From NCBI RefSeq assembly GCF_000355765.4, contig NZ_CP021106.3:3195137-3259136 (forward strand): a DNA stretch of 64,000 bases, given 5' to 3'. Positions within the stretch are counted from its first letter, which is position 1; each line of letters opens with the position of its first letter. The notes under the pieces are model-generated. The model saw only the letters and a list, made by a program, of their open reading frames with translations. It had not been told where the DNA came from and made no database searches. The DNA is from Nitrosospira lacus (lineage in GTDB: Bacteria; Pseudomonadota; Gammaproteobacteria; Burkholderiales; Nitrosomonadaceae). A program made the position numbers and the translations under genes. Below are positions 20,921-29,830 of the stretch, one piece after another.

Positions 20921-22927
20921 CTAACCATCCCTGGAAAGCGCTACGGGCTCCGTACCGGATAATGGCAATGCCAGAAAAAAAGTTGCGCCGGCACCCGGTT
21001 GGCTTTCCGCCCAAACCCGTCCTCCTATTCGCTCCATTGCCTTGTGTACCATTGCAAGCCCAATGCCAGTACCGGGATACTCTTCGGCACGATGGAGGCG
21101 CTGGAATATCTCGAAAATTTTGTCGTAGAAACGCATATCAAATCCAATCCCATTGTCTCGCACCGAGAGAACGCAATCACTGCTCGCAGCCTGCGCCCGG
21201 ATTTCGATTGCCGGTTCAGACGCATATCCGGAGAACTTGAAGGCATTGTCAATCAGATTGCGCAGTGCTATCGCGAGGCCATCCGGGTCGACACTGACGT
21301 GAAAATCGCTGACCTCGACAGTAAGACGCACATTCCTGGAGCGGGCCTGGTACTGGTCCAAGAGATTGGATACAAAACTGGAAAGCTCTATAGCCGTCCT
21401 GGATACCCCTCGCCGTTCAAGCCTTGAATAGGCGAGCAGATCGTCGATTAGATTTGTCATATGCTTCGTTGCTGTCCGCACGTTTATCAGAAAATTCCGG
21501 CCTTCCTCATCGAATTGATCGTGGTATTCCTCTAATAAAAGGCGGCTATAGCCGTCTATTCCACGGAGGGGCGCCCTGAGGTCATGCGAGACGGAATAGC
21601 AAAAATTTTCCATCTCCTTGCTCTTGGCCAGGAGCTGGGCGGTACGCTCGTCCACCTTATGCTCAAGGTTTACCTTTGCATCCCATAGTGCGTCTTCAGC
21701 ATTTTTTCGCTCGGTGATATCCTTGATGATAAGAAATGCCAATTCCTTGTCATCACCATAATGTGAAAGCGCCCCGGAATAACTGAAGATACGCTCCCAA
21801 TCTCTGTCCACGCGCCCAATCCGCAGCTCCAGATCCTGCAAATGCTCACCCCTGAGGATGCGTGTCAATGGCCATTGGTCGAATGGCAAGGCGATTCCTT
21901 CGACGCTCGAAAGTTCATAGAGCTGTGCAAAAGTATGGTGATTAAGCGGCATTTCCTCCGTATCGCCGATATCATGCATCTTCAGCGCCGCCGGATTCCA
22001 ATGCAGCGGTTGGCCTGCGAGGTCGGAAATGATAAGACCTTCACTCATATTTCCCATTACTACCTCAAACCGCCTCTCCACTTCACGCCGAGCCTTTTCC
22101 CCCAGCCTCTGTTCATTTACATCCGTGTTGGTTCCAAACCACTGCGTTACCCGGCCTTCCACGTTCCTTAATGGCTCTGCCCGAGTCAGAAATATACGAA
22201 ACTGCCCATCCGCTCCGCGTAATGGAAACTCCATGTCGAACGCTTTCCCGGCGGCGGTGGCACTGGTCCAGCGCTCCATTACTTTAGGCAGCATTTCGGG
22301 GTGGTGCACCTTCTGCCAACCCAATCCTTCCATTTCTTCCGGCGTTGTGCCCGTGTAGCCATACCAGCGCTGGTTATACCAGCTTCTCGACCCATCGGCC
22401 TCGGCTATCCAGGCAAGCTGCGGGATGGTGTTGACTATGGTCCGGAACCGCTCCTCACTCTCCCTTAGCGCAAATTCGGCACGACGGCGAGTGGTGATAT
22501 CGAGAATGATTGCCAGGAATACCGCGCGCCCTGATTGGATAAATAGCTGCAGGTGAACTTCGACCGGATAAAGTGTGCCATCGGCACGCAGATGCATGGT
22601 TTCAAAAATGAGTATTTTCATCTCCCCATGCAGAAGCGGATTGGTCATGGTTCTGAATGACGTTTCATCAAATTCCGGCTTGATATCCAGGGGCGTCATC
22701 ATCCGCAGCCTATCCATGCTATAGCCAAGGTTGAGTTGTGCCCGGCTGCTCACATACTCGAAATGCAGCGTCTGGGTATCAAAAAGATAAATTTCATTCA
22801 AACTCTGTTCAAGAATGCCGTCAACCCGGATGCACGTATTTTCAATCTGCCCGGGTTCGCAGGCCACGCGAGTCATCTCGGAGGCACATGTAACCCTTCC
22901 TGCAAGGTTCTTGATTGGAGATATCAT
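20921..22927 (-). CDS. Multi-PAS sensor histidine kinase
   Basis: About 668 aa from the ATG at 22927. At least three PAS/PAC units cover roughly residues 30-420 (with GMIISD-like GLIISDLAGQPLHWN and a PAC ending IKDITERKNAE). A coiled coil follows, then the DHp domain with phospho-acceptor His in SVSHDLRAPLRG and the HATPase domain (LIDNAFKFSGYA N-box, VRDNGIGFD G1, GTGIGLAMVHKA G2). No membrane helix is visible, so it is probably a cytoplasmic sensor of redox, gas or light, by analogy with similar kinases. The C-terminal half resembles bacteriophytochrome-type kinases, whose partner is a single receiver protein like the one encoded next. Confidence 0.9.
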   Translation of the reverse strand: MISPIKNLAGRVTCASEMTRVACEPGQIENTCIRVDGILEQSLNEIYLFDTQTLHFEYVSSRAQLNLGYSMDRLRMMTPLDIKPEFDETSFRTMTNPLLHGEMKILIFETMHLRADGTLYPVEVHLQLFIQSGRAVFLAIILDITTRRRAEFALRESEERFRTIVNTIPQLAWIAEADGSRSWYNQRWYGYTGTTPEEMEGLGWQKVHHPEMLPKVMERWTSATAAGKAFDMEFPLRGADGQFRIFLTRAEPLRNVEGRVTQWFGTNTDVNEQRLGEKARREVERRFEVVMGNMSEGLIISDLAGQPLHWNPAALKMHDIGDTEEMPLNHHTFAQLYELSSVEGIALPFDQWPLTRILRGEHLQDLELRIGRVDRDWERIFSYSGALSHYGDDKELAFLIIKDITERKNAEDALWDAKVNLEHKVDERTAQLLAKSKEMENFCYSVSHDLRAPLRGIDGYSRLLLEEYHDQFDEEGRNFLINVRTATKHMTNLIDDLLAYSRLERRGVSRTAIELSSFVSNLLDQYQARSRNVRLTVEVSDFHVSVDPDGLAIALRNLIDNAFKFSGYASEPAIEIRAQAASSDCVLSVRDNGIGFDMRFYDKIFEIFQRLHRAEEYPGTGIGLAMVHKAMERIGGRVWAESQPGAGATFFLALPLSGTEPVALSRDG

Positions 22928-23400
22928 TATGAAAACCTGGCGCTCTTGATCTTTCTTTTTCCAAAAAAATAAATATGCATATCGCTTTATCGTTCCAGGT
23001 GTTAAATTCAATCAATCCGTACGATCAGCTTGCTATTTCTGTCGCGCTGCTCAACATATCAGGCGAAGATGATCCGCCCGAGCCAATGGGCGAAATTCGT
23101 GCCCTTTTACTTTTGGCTGGACGCGATCCTTTTTGTGACAGCGCTGTAATGAATCGGCATCGTAATCATTCGATCGTTTATCGTCTTCCTCAATCGATGA
23201 ATCCGGAATACGCTGCGAGGCTGGTTCGGCCAACCATAAGCGCTATGAAACCTTAAAACGAGCGCAATGGATAGCTGTAAGATCTTACAGCTTGGCACAG
23301 GTAAAATTATGACTTGAATACCTGGACCAAACCGCCCTGCGGGGACGACTAGTTTTTTAAACTAAAAAGGGGAGGAGTATCACCCCGTTTGGAGATAAAC
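22928..23400. other. Intergenic region between the histidine kinase and exbB
   Basis: About 470 bases between divergent transcription units. Short open frames here have no support. The clear feature is the 20-bp perfect palindrome at 23273-23292, listed separately. A promoter for the exb operon must lie in this stretch but no strong -35/-10 pair stood out. Confidence 0.5.
23273..23292. promoter_or_regulatory. Perfect 20-bp palindrome upstream of exbB
   Basis: AGCTGTAAGATCTTACAGCT reads the same on both strands. It has no T-tract, and a gapless palindrome suits a dimeric regulator site better than an RNA hairpin. It sits 109 bases before the exbB start. It does not look like a Fur box. Operator function is an inference. 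Confidence 0.45.
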
Positions 23401-24033
23401 ATGCAAGAACTACAAGCAACCTGGACCGCGTTAAAACTCGGCGGGTTAATTATTGTGCCTTTATCTTTGCTGGCGGTAATCGCTTTGGCCATCATGCTCG
23501 AGAAAGCCTTTGTCTACTGGCGTTATGCGCGCCTGTCGCATGATTTGCTGAACCTCGTCGAAACCTATGGTTTTGCGTGGGCCGACCTCGAAAAAATATT
23601 ATCGGGATTGGATGAGCGCCATTACTACAAGCGATTCTTCGAGGTAGTGATCAGCAATAGACATCGGCCATCGTGGTGGACCGAGTCTCGCGCGGCGGAT
23701 GAAGCCCAGCTGATCGAAACCTCTCTTGCCAGCCGGCTATGGATACTGGAAACAATCGTCACCGCCGCGCCATTGCTCGGGCTTGTGGGAACAGTCGTCG
23801 GGATGATGCGTGCTTTCCAGATTATCGGTGGAGAGGGAATCGTCAATCCCACTGCCGTAACGGGAGGCGTGGCCGAGGCACTCATCGCGACTGTGGTGGG
23901 TCTGGTGATCGCATTGATCGCCTTGTTCGGATTCAATTATTTCTCGCGCTTGCAATCACAAATAATGGATGAGATGGAACGCCTTGGAACGCGCCTGATT
24001 GATCACATCCGCCTCGACCAGGAGGGACGGTAA
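23401..24033 (+). CDS. exbB: ExbB/TolQ/MotA-family proton channel protein
   Basis: 210 aa with three membrane segments: near residues 15-35, 120-140 (TAAPLLGLVGTVVGMMRAF, the conserved channel-lining helix) and 155-185. The family forms a pentamer around ExbD dimers and couples proton flow to work across the envelope. The ATG at 23401 is preceded by GGAG at good spacing; an in-frame ATG four codons earlier is less likely. First gene of a three-gene operon with exbD and a TonB-like gene, so energising of outer-membrane transport is likely, but the TonB-like partner is unusual. Confidence 0.88.
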   Translation: MQELQATWTALKLGGLIIVPLSLLAVIALAIMLEKAFVYWRYARLSHDLLNLVETYGFAWADLEKILSGLDERHYYKRFFEVVISNRHRPSWWTESRAADEAQLIETSLASRLWILETIVTAAPLLGLVGTVVGMMRAFQIIGGEGIVNPTAVTGGVAEALIATVVGLVIALIALFGFNYFSRLQSQIMDEMERLGTRLIDHIRLDQEGR

Positions 24034-24035
24034 CG

Positions 24036-24437
24036 ATGAAGCTGCGTAAATCCAGAGCGTTTCGCAAAGGGCGTATCGAAATTATCCCGATGATCGACGT
24101 CATGTTCTTCCTGCTTGCGACATTTATGTTGTCTTCATTATCAATGCAAAATCTCGATTCCTTACAGGTGAATCTTCCCCAGGGTTCAGCCGAAAAACTC
24201 AATGCCAAGACTCCCGTGACGCTGACGGTGACAAGCGACAGCCAAATTCTTATCAACCGTACTCCCGTCACATTGGACACGCTGGCCGATACGCTAAAAC
24301 CACTACTGCAAGATTCGGAACAGAAGCTGATTGTGTCTGCCGACAGCGATGCGCCGCAGGGCATTGTCGTGCAGGCGATGTTGCGCGCCCGCACTGCCGG
24401 AGCGCAACACTTTCTGATCGCGGTGAAGCACGAGTAA
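24036..24437 (+). CDS. exbD: ExbD/TolR-family protein
   Basis: 133 aa. Short cytoplasmic N-terminus, then one membrane helix (IIPMIDVMFFLLATFMLSSLS) holding the conserved Asp that takes part in proton transfer, then a periplasmic domain (VTLTVTSDSQILINRTPVTLDTL and VVQAMLRARTAGAQHFLIAV) of the TolR/ExbD type. Starts 2 bases after the exbB stop, so translational coupling is likely. Confidence 0.9.
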   Translation: MKLRKSRAFRKGRIEIIPMIDVMFFLLATFMLSSLSMQNLDSLQVNLPQGSAEKLNAKTPVTLTVTSDSQILINRTPVTLDTLADTLKPLLQDSEQKLIVSADSDAPQGIVVQAMLRARTAGAQHFLIAVKHE

Positions 24438-24447
24438 CGCACTCAGC

Positions 24448-25257
24448 ATGCGGTATTCCAGAGCGAAGGAGGTTCGAGTCTGGTGGCCATTGCCACTGGC
24501 GGCCCTCCTCTGGCTGATTATCATCTGGGGATTCGGATTTTTCCTCACCTCTCCCGAGGTGAAAACCGAAACGCCCCCTCCGGTCCAGGCAAGCTTTATA
24601 GAATTACCTGAAGAAAAAAAGGAACAGAAATCGGCGGCCATACCTCAGAAGAGTCCCAAGGTACCGCCCCGGCCTAAATCTCAGCCGCGTCTGGGTGCCG
24701 AAAAAGCAAAACCGATTCCGCGCGAAAAAGGAACCGCCAAGAAGGAAGCAAAAGCGGAACGCACCCCAGCCCCCAAGCCGGAGCCCCCAAAGGATCTGAC
24801 GGATTACATGAAGGAAGCCAAGGAGCGCCGCACTGCGGGAGGAATTTTTGAGGATGAGCCCACGGAGCCCAAAAATGTTGAACGCGAGGCCACTGAAGAA
24901 GAACTCAGAATGGCTAACGTCAAGCGTAATCTTCGGGAACCCGGTACGAGTGGAATATTTCAAATCACCCGGATGGGAGTTCGATCTGCACAGTTTTTAT
25001 TTCGTGCCTGGAGAACGGATGCCAGTAACCCCCGGCGCGAAGTAGTTGAAGTTGCTGCCGGTCCGGATGGTGACATACAGCGCGCTGTCGTTCGTAAGAT
25101 GATAGAACTGATTCGCCAGTACCACAAAGAAGAATTTCAATGGGAATCGTACCGCCTCGACCGCGTGGTGACCCTGTCCGCACGCATGGAAGATAGCAAG
25201 GGATTGGAGGATTTTCTGATACGAGAGTTTTTTGACGCAAACTATGGACTTCGATAA
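24448..25257 (+). CDS. TonB-like protein with unusual C-terminal domain
   Basis: 269 aa. The N-terminus has one membrane anchor (LPLAALLWLIIIWGFGFFL), then a Pro/Lys/Glu-rich periplasmic stretch (about residues 50-120), the TonB plan. The C-terminal 110 residues, however, are not the usual TonB fold sequence (no YP...A...G.V.L pattern). They contain FLFRAWRTDASNPRREVVEVAAG, AVVRKMIELIRQYH and FLIREFFDANYG. The third gene of the exbB-exbD operon, 10 bases downstream, so it is probably the energy-transducing partner, but its receptor or target cannot be named from the sequence. Confidence 0.7.
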   Translation: MRYSRAKEVRVWWPLPLAALLWLIIIWGFGFFLTSPEVKTETPPPVQASFIELPEEKKEQKSAAIPQKSPKVPPRPKSQPRLGAEKAKPIPREKGTAKKEAKAERTPAPKPEPPKDLTDYMKEAKERRTAGGIFEDEPTEPKNVEREATEEELRMANVKRNLREPGTSGIFQITRMGVRSAQFLFRAWRTDASNPRREVVEVAAGPDGDIQRAVVRKMIELIRQYHKEEFQWESYRLDRVVTLSARMEDSKGLEDFLIREFFDANYGLR

Positions 25258-25328
25258 GGGGGGCAATTTGCAATATCCACGCTGGGTGGCATTAGCTTCG
25301 TTGACCGGCTATTCCAGCTCCCGCCTTG

Positions 25329-27149
25329 TTACCGCTTCAAATATTTATCCAGAAACTCCAGTATCCGGCGATTGGCCTCGATCTGGTTTTTCTTCTTTGT
25401 GAAGCTGTGACCTTCATCATCGAAGACAACGTATTCCACCGGGACATTATGCCGTTTGACGGCCTCCACGATCCCGTCACTCTCCGCCTTGATGACACGA
25501 GGATCGTTGGTGCCCTGAATAACCATCAGGGGCTTTCGTATTTCCCTGGCGTGAAAAAGCGGCGAGGTCGCGACGAGAAAGTCTATGTCCTTCACCGGGT
25601 CGCCAATCTCATCGTAAATGGCTTTGCGCACCGATTCCCAGTAGAGGGGTATGCTTTCCAGCGTTCGCAGCCAATTGCTGACGCCAAAGATGTCCACGCC
25701 CACCTTGAAAACCTCGGGGCGGAAGGCCAGCGCCGCCAGTGTCATATAACCGCCATAGCTGGCGCCCATGATGCCGATGCGCTCATGGTCGATGTAACCG
25801 AGGCTGGCGAGATAGGTTTTAGCCTCCACGCAGTCCCATAGCGGTTCCCGCCCATGTTTACGATTGGCGGCAGTAAAAAAGGTTTTGCCATACCCGGAAC
25901 TGCCGCGATTATTGATTCCCAGCACGGCGTAGCCATGATTCACGAGGTATTGGATCTGGGCGTTATAACCGCGCATGGTCTGACCGCCTGGTCCGCCATG
26001 AACATACACTATGGCGGGCGCCTTATTGGTCACCGAGGCGTCATGCGGTTTGTAATAGATGGAAGGTATCACCATCCCATCAAAAGACCTGAAGCGAACC
26101 ACTTGCGCTTCCACCAGATCTGACGGGTCGATATCCGGGTTCAGGCTTTGGGTAAGCTGCCTGATCTGCCCTGGCTGTCCGGTCCCCAAATCATAGACGA
26201 ACAGATTATCGGGAGAACGATCACCGTTCACGTAAAAGGCCATGCGAGCGCTGGTCCGGGAGAAGACCACGCCCCGAATCTCTCCTTCCGGAAGCACGGG
26301 AAGCTGCACAGCCTTTTCCTCATTCCCCTCGGTCACAACAATCCGGATCACGATGCTGCCGTCCTGGTTAACACCCGTCACCCGGAAACGTCCGTCTCTG
26401 GAAAAATAAGTGGAGATCACATCCCAATCGGCACTTTCATGATCTCGTATGTCACCCGTGACCAGGTCATAGGTGCACAAGCGCTTGAATTCGCTGCCCT
26501 CATTGGTGAGAAAAAAAAGCCTTTGAGAAACCGGATCGAACGTCTCGGCACGGAAACTGATGGCGCCTTCGTGCGGAGTGAGGTGTTTTATTTCCTGCCG
26601 GTCAACATTGAACAGATAAATATCGCTGTCGGAGGTCGTATTGGCCCTGTTCAGCGCAATCCAGCGCTCATCACGGCTGATCGGACCCAGGTCGAACCCC
26701 AGTTCATTCTTATAGAGTAAAGTGCGGACATAGGTCTGCGCGTCATAACGGTAAATATCGAAGAATTTAGGATCACGCTCATTACTGGAAACAAAAAAAG
26801 CACTCCCGTCCGGGCGCCAATCCATGAACTGCGCCTTGAGCTTCTCGCCCGGGGTCAAGTCTTTTTCCGTGCCATCCAGATCCAGCAGGAAAAGATGAAA
26901 ATTCTCGTCGCCACCGTGATCCCGCGTAAAAAGAACACGGTCATCGCCCGGAAAGAAGCTGACGGAAAAAGTGCTGTCGATTGTGGACCGGGTTAGCGGT
27001 TCCAGCGTGCCTCCCTCAACCGGCAGCGTGTAAGCATTGAAGATACCGGACGCATTGCTGCTGAAAAGAATACGCTCCTCACCGGTACTGAACGACGCAC
27101 CTAACATGGAGGTCGTCGCCATGAATTGTTCTATGGTGTAGCGTTTCAT
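25329..27149 (-). CDS. S9 family peptidase (prolyl oligopeptidase/acylaminoacyl-peptidase type)
   Basis: 606 aa. The N-terminal two thirds is a beta-propeller with TolB/WD-like strands (ERILFSSNASGIFNAYTLP, DDRVLFTRDHGGDENFHLF, and so on). The C-terminal alpha/beta-hydrolase has the nucleophile elbow GASYGGYM (Ser), GTNDPRV with the Asp, and DDEGHSF with the His. The propeller restricts access to short peptides in this family. No signal peptide, so cytoplasmic. Convergent with the exb operon; no operon partners. Confidence 0.92.
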   Translation of the reverse strand: MKRYTIEQFMATTSMLGASFSTGEERILFSSNASGIFNAYTLPVEGGTLEPLTRSTIDSTFSVSFFPGDDRVLFTRDHGGDENFHLFLLDLDGTEKDLTPGEKLKAQFMDWRPDGSAFFVSSNERDPKFFDIYRYDAQTYVRTLLYKNELGFDLGPISRDERWIALNRANTTSDSDIYLFNVDRQEIKHLTPHEGAISFRAETFDPVSQRLFFLTNEGSEFKRLCTYDLVTGDIRDHESADWDVISTYFSRDGRFRVTGVNQDGSIVIRIVVTEGNEEKAVQLPVLPEGEIRGVVFSRTSARMAFYVNGDRSPDNLFVYDLGTGQPGQIRQLTQSLNPDIDPSDLVEAQVVRFRSFDGMVIPSIYYKPHDASVTNKAPAIVYVHGGPGGQTMRGYNAQIQYLVNHGYAVLGINNRGSSGYGKTFFTAANRKHGREPLWDCVEAKTYLASLGYIDHERIGIMGASYGGYMTLAALAFRPEVFKVGVDIFGVSNWLRTLESIPLYWESVRKAIYDEIGDPVKDIDFLVATSPLFHAREIRKPLMVIQGTNDPRVIKAESDGIVEAVKRHNVPVEYVVFDDEGHSFTKKKNQIEANRRILEFLDKYLKR

Positions 27150-27475
27150 GGGGGATAGAAACCTGGCTGACCGGTTATGCTCGCATGCAAGCGCATGGAA
27201 CCGATAATATTATTACCCAAATGAGCAACGTCGACCACTAAAAAAGAACGCAGGGGCCGCCGCCATTGATGGAACCACCACGTGGAGCTACCCATCCAAA
27301 GAGACAAATCTCCCCCAAAATGGTTCGCTCATACTGTCCTTTCGTCTCTTGACACGAAACCGTTCAGCTTTCCGGCGGGAAAATACCATTCAAAGCAATG
27401 CAGTAATTCTGAGTATTGGCGGCATGATTGTGGAGCGGGGTTTCTTGAATCGTCAGTGTCTTACGCTATCTCATC
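27150..27475. other. Intergenic region between the S9 peptidase and the EEP gene
   Basis: About 325 bases, with promoters expected for the S9 peptidase at the left edge. No RNA gene, repeat or terminator was recognised. Confidence 0.4.
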
Positions 27476-28714
27476 CTACAACTCCAGCACCGTAATATTC
27501 GGGCAATGATCGCTTGTCACGATGGATTGCCGGTATGTTTTTACCACAGCAATCCTGCGTGAACTGAGCTCGCGACTCTGCGATTGCCAGATGGCATTGC
27601 TGATAACAATATGATCCAACCCTTTTAAACCGGTGCAGCCTCGCTCGGTCGAAGTCAGCGGGACCTGATGCATCACGGGAAACCCGTCAGCGATCTCTTG
27701 CCAGAGATAGCTGCTCTTGACTCCTCCCCACTCATCTTTTGTGTTCGACCCCGCCGGGTCCGAGCCGTCGGTGCGGACTTCTGAAATTGCGACCGGTGCC
27801 CTTTCCTCCTCGTCTATCCGGCGATTGAAATCGCCGAAGAGGACGAAACGTGGAGTTTCCGTAGCTACCTTCTCGACCCAATCCTCGATAATGGGAACTT
27901 GCCGGTTAAGGATTTCGCACGCCGGGTCCGGATCAGTCAGTTTGTGACCCGCGAACCCCCGGCCCGTTTTTAAATTGGCACAGCCGGACTTGAGATGAAT
28001 ATTCAGGAAAGACACCGGGGCGCCATTGATCACCAGTCGCAGCGCCAGGCCGGGCCTGACGCGGTGGCCAACCGGCTCGCCCTGAAACTGCTCCCCGATT
28101 GCCAGATGCGGGTTCGGTACACAACTGCTCGCATTGGATGGAACTGATGAAATCGATTTATCCCAGGCGAACGCCAAGGTTTGAAAGGCGTCGTGCGGCG
28201 CAACACAGACATCAAACTGTCCGGCAAAATCGCCAAGCACTTGCTCTATCACCTCCCGGGACTTTACTTCCTGGAACGCAATGATCTTGATATTTTCATT
28301 CTGGATCAGATTCTCGACAGTGGCGCGCAAACCGCTTAACTTCGCATTGTAGTTCTCCACCGTCTCTGCCCTGGCTGGATGCTTTCTTTTCCCATATGCG
28401 TTGCAGGGAGCGGTCATCATCATCGCCTCAAAGCCACCGGCCGCCACCATGGTTGCTTCCCGGCACCGCCTTGTACGGATTTCCTCTTCCGGTGCCGCGC
28501 GCTGCGTACCACGGGGAGTCCTGATGCGGCTGTTACACCAGTTGACCTCGGGCACGCTGCAAACCTCGACATGACGTATAAAGTCGTCAATGGTCCCCGC
28601 CCATGCCATGTTAAAGGTGGCAATCCCGACTGGTGCGGTTTCCCGGGCCTGCGCGCTGATCGGCAAACCAAGGGATAGAAATGCCAAAAGGAAAATGAAT
28701 CGGGAAAGAGGCAC
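27476..28714 (-). CDS. Exported endonuclease/exonuclease/phosphatase-family protein
   Basis: 412 aa, with signal peptide MPLSRFIFLLAFLSLGLPISAQA. The EEP fold is shown by the strand-and-metal motifs FNMAWAG near the N-terminus, FQEVKS (Glu), NIHLKS, FGDFNRR (Asp-x-Asn) and TSDHCPNI (Asp-His) at the end. Members hydrolyse phosphodiesters in nucleic acids or lipids; the substrate here is unknown. The mature part is cysteine-rich (at least eight Cys), suggesting disulfides in the periplasm or outside. GTG start. It follows a small lipoprotein gene with a 10-base gap, so the two probably form an operon. Confidence 0.82.
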   Translation of the reverse strand: MPLSRFIFLLAFLSLGLPISAQARETAPVGIATFNMAWAGTIDDFIRHVEVCSVPEVNWCNSRIRTPRGTQRAAPEEEIRTRRCREATMVAAGGFEAMMMTAPCNAYGKRKHPARAETVENYNAKLSGLRATVENLIQNENIKIIAFQEVKSREVIEQVLGDFAGQFDVCVAPHDAFQTLAFAWDKSISSVPSNASSCVPNPHLAIGEQFQGEPVGHRVRPGLALRLVINGAPVSFLNIHLKSGCANLKTGRGFAGHKLTDPDPACEILNRQVPIIEDWVEKVATETPRFVLFGDFNRRIDEEERAPVAISEVRTDGSDPAGSNTKDEWGGVKSSYLWQEIADGFPVMHQVPLTSTERGCTGLKGLDHIVISNAIWQSQSRELSSRRIAVVKTYRQSIVTSDHCPNITVLEL

Positions 28715-28724
28715 GAAACGCGAG

Positions 28725-29045
28725 TTAGGACTTAGGCTGTCCGGGGGTCTTGCATTTTATTTCCCATAAAAGCGTCCTTCTTGCAGAACCTGCTCCCAAT
28801 GCTTCCAGGAAAACAGGCGTTTGCTCGTCAATGAGTGTATATCCTGATTTACAAATTTCATTCGCGCGTTTCGCCAATGTTCGCGTTGCCCAATCCCGGC
28901 TGGACTGACAAGGTTTAAAATCAGTTTTGATGAAATAGCGTGTCGTCCCGTCATTTAATCTCATCGAAGTCTGCTCATACGCGGGCTTGCTCGCACAACC
29001 CGCCAATGATGCGACAGTCAATAATGCGATTAGGATAATTTTCAT
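28725..29045 (-). CDS. Small lipoprotein
   Basis: 106 aa. Lipoprotein signal MKIILIALLTVASLAGC with LAGC lipobox, then about 90 residues with three more cysteines and no recognised domain (RYFIKTDFKPCQSSRDWATRTLAKRANEICKSG). First gene of a pair with the exported EEP protein. Function unknown. Confidence 0.7.
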   Translation of the reverse strand: MKIILIALLTVASLAGCASKPAYEQTSMRLNDGTTRYFIKTDFKPCQSSRDWATRTLAKRANEICKSGYTLIDEQTPVFLEALGAGSARRTLLWEIKCKTPGQPKS

Positions 29046-29830
29046 TATTTCATGAGCATGCGTGTAAAGAGCGCTGATATGAGAAGCGGGCGAAGCTCAG
29101 TGGAAGGAGAGATAAGAAATTGTGCATAAACACCCCTACGTTGCAAACGTTTGCATATTCATAATCAAGAGGGTGTCCTTCACATTGAAGTCTGAAATCC
29201 CCGTCATTACTGTGTTTCATTGTTAAAGCTAATACAAGTTACCACGTTTGTTACCACGGTTATACTCTTGATACCCTCTTTTTTAAACCTATCGGAAGGG
29301 GATCATAAACCGCCTCTTTTCTGGATACCAAACTGGATACTGCTAAAATATTAATTTTACCACCCCGGCGCATTGAGCGGATATACCTCATCGCTTTGGC
29401 AAAATAACCTCACAGTATCTTGTTCCTGCCTGGTTAAGGCTGCGTCTAAATTCGCTTCACTGTTCTTTTCTAGAACCTCTAGCAAGATCTCTCGAAGCGG
29501 CATGTGTACTGCCCCAGTTGAGAATTTTTTCCAGCATCCGAGATTCTTCGCGACTGCCGCTTGATAAATAGGACTGACACAATCAGCACGACGTACGCTA
29601 GCTTCACTTGCTCGCGTCTTGCCAACTCAGTCTCTAAAGCCTTCTGCTGGTCCGCCGTCCTGTGCCCTGCTGTTGGCAACCCTATCGTTAGTAGTTGAAG
29701 CGCGAACAAGTGGTGGCATTTTGCAAGCCTTGTGCCGATGAAGAATACCGAGCAGTGGGCGATGCTATCTCAAAGCAAACGAGTTTTCGCGCACGGTGAT
29801 GCCGTTTGCAAACCTCGGACTTCTGCTTAT
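29046..29830. other. Left edge of the accessory island, no clear genes
   Basis: 785 bases with only short, weak open frames (the longest, 29479-29709 minus, encodes a Lys/Glu-rich helix and a hydrophobic stretch but has no family). Direct repeats with 12-bp spacing occur at 29238-29258 and 29321-29340 (separate entry). The sequence is AT-rich and unlike the coding regions on both sides. This is the likely left boundary zone of the island, but no copy of the tRNA-Ser 3' end was found in it. Confidence 0.5.
29238..29340. repeat. Two pairs of short direct repeats, 12-bp period
   Basis: GTTACCACG occurs at 29238-29246 and 29250-29258; CTGGATAC occurs at 29321-29328 and 29333-29340. Both pairs have a 12-base start-to-start distance. 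Paired short direct repeats like these are typical of arm-type integrase sites at island ends; here they may mark the left end or the scar of an earlier element. Confidence 0.4.

Noticed and set aside
22975-23256. 93-aa open frame upstream of exbB
   Set aside because: No ribosome site, no recognised domain, and overlaps with an equally open frame on the other strand.
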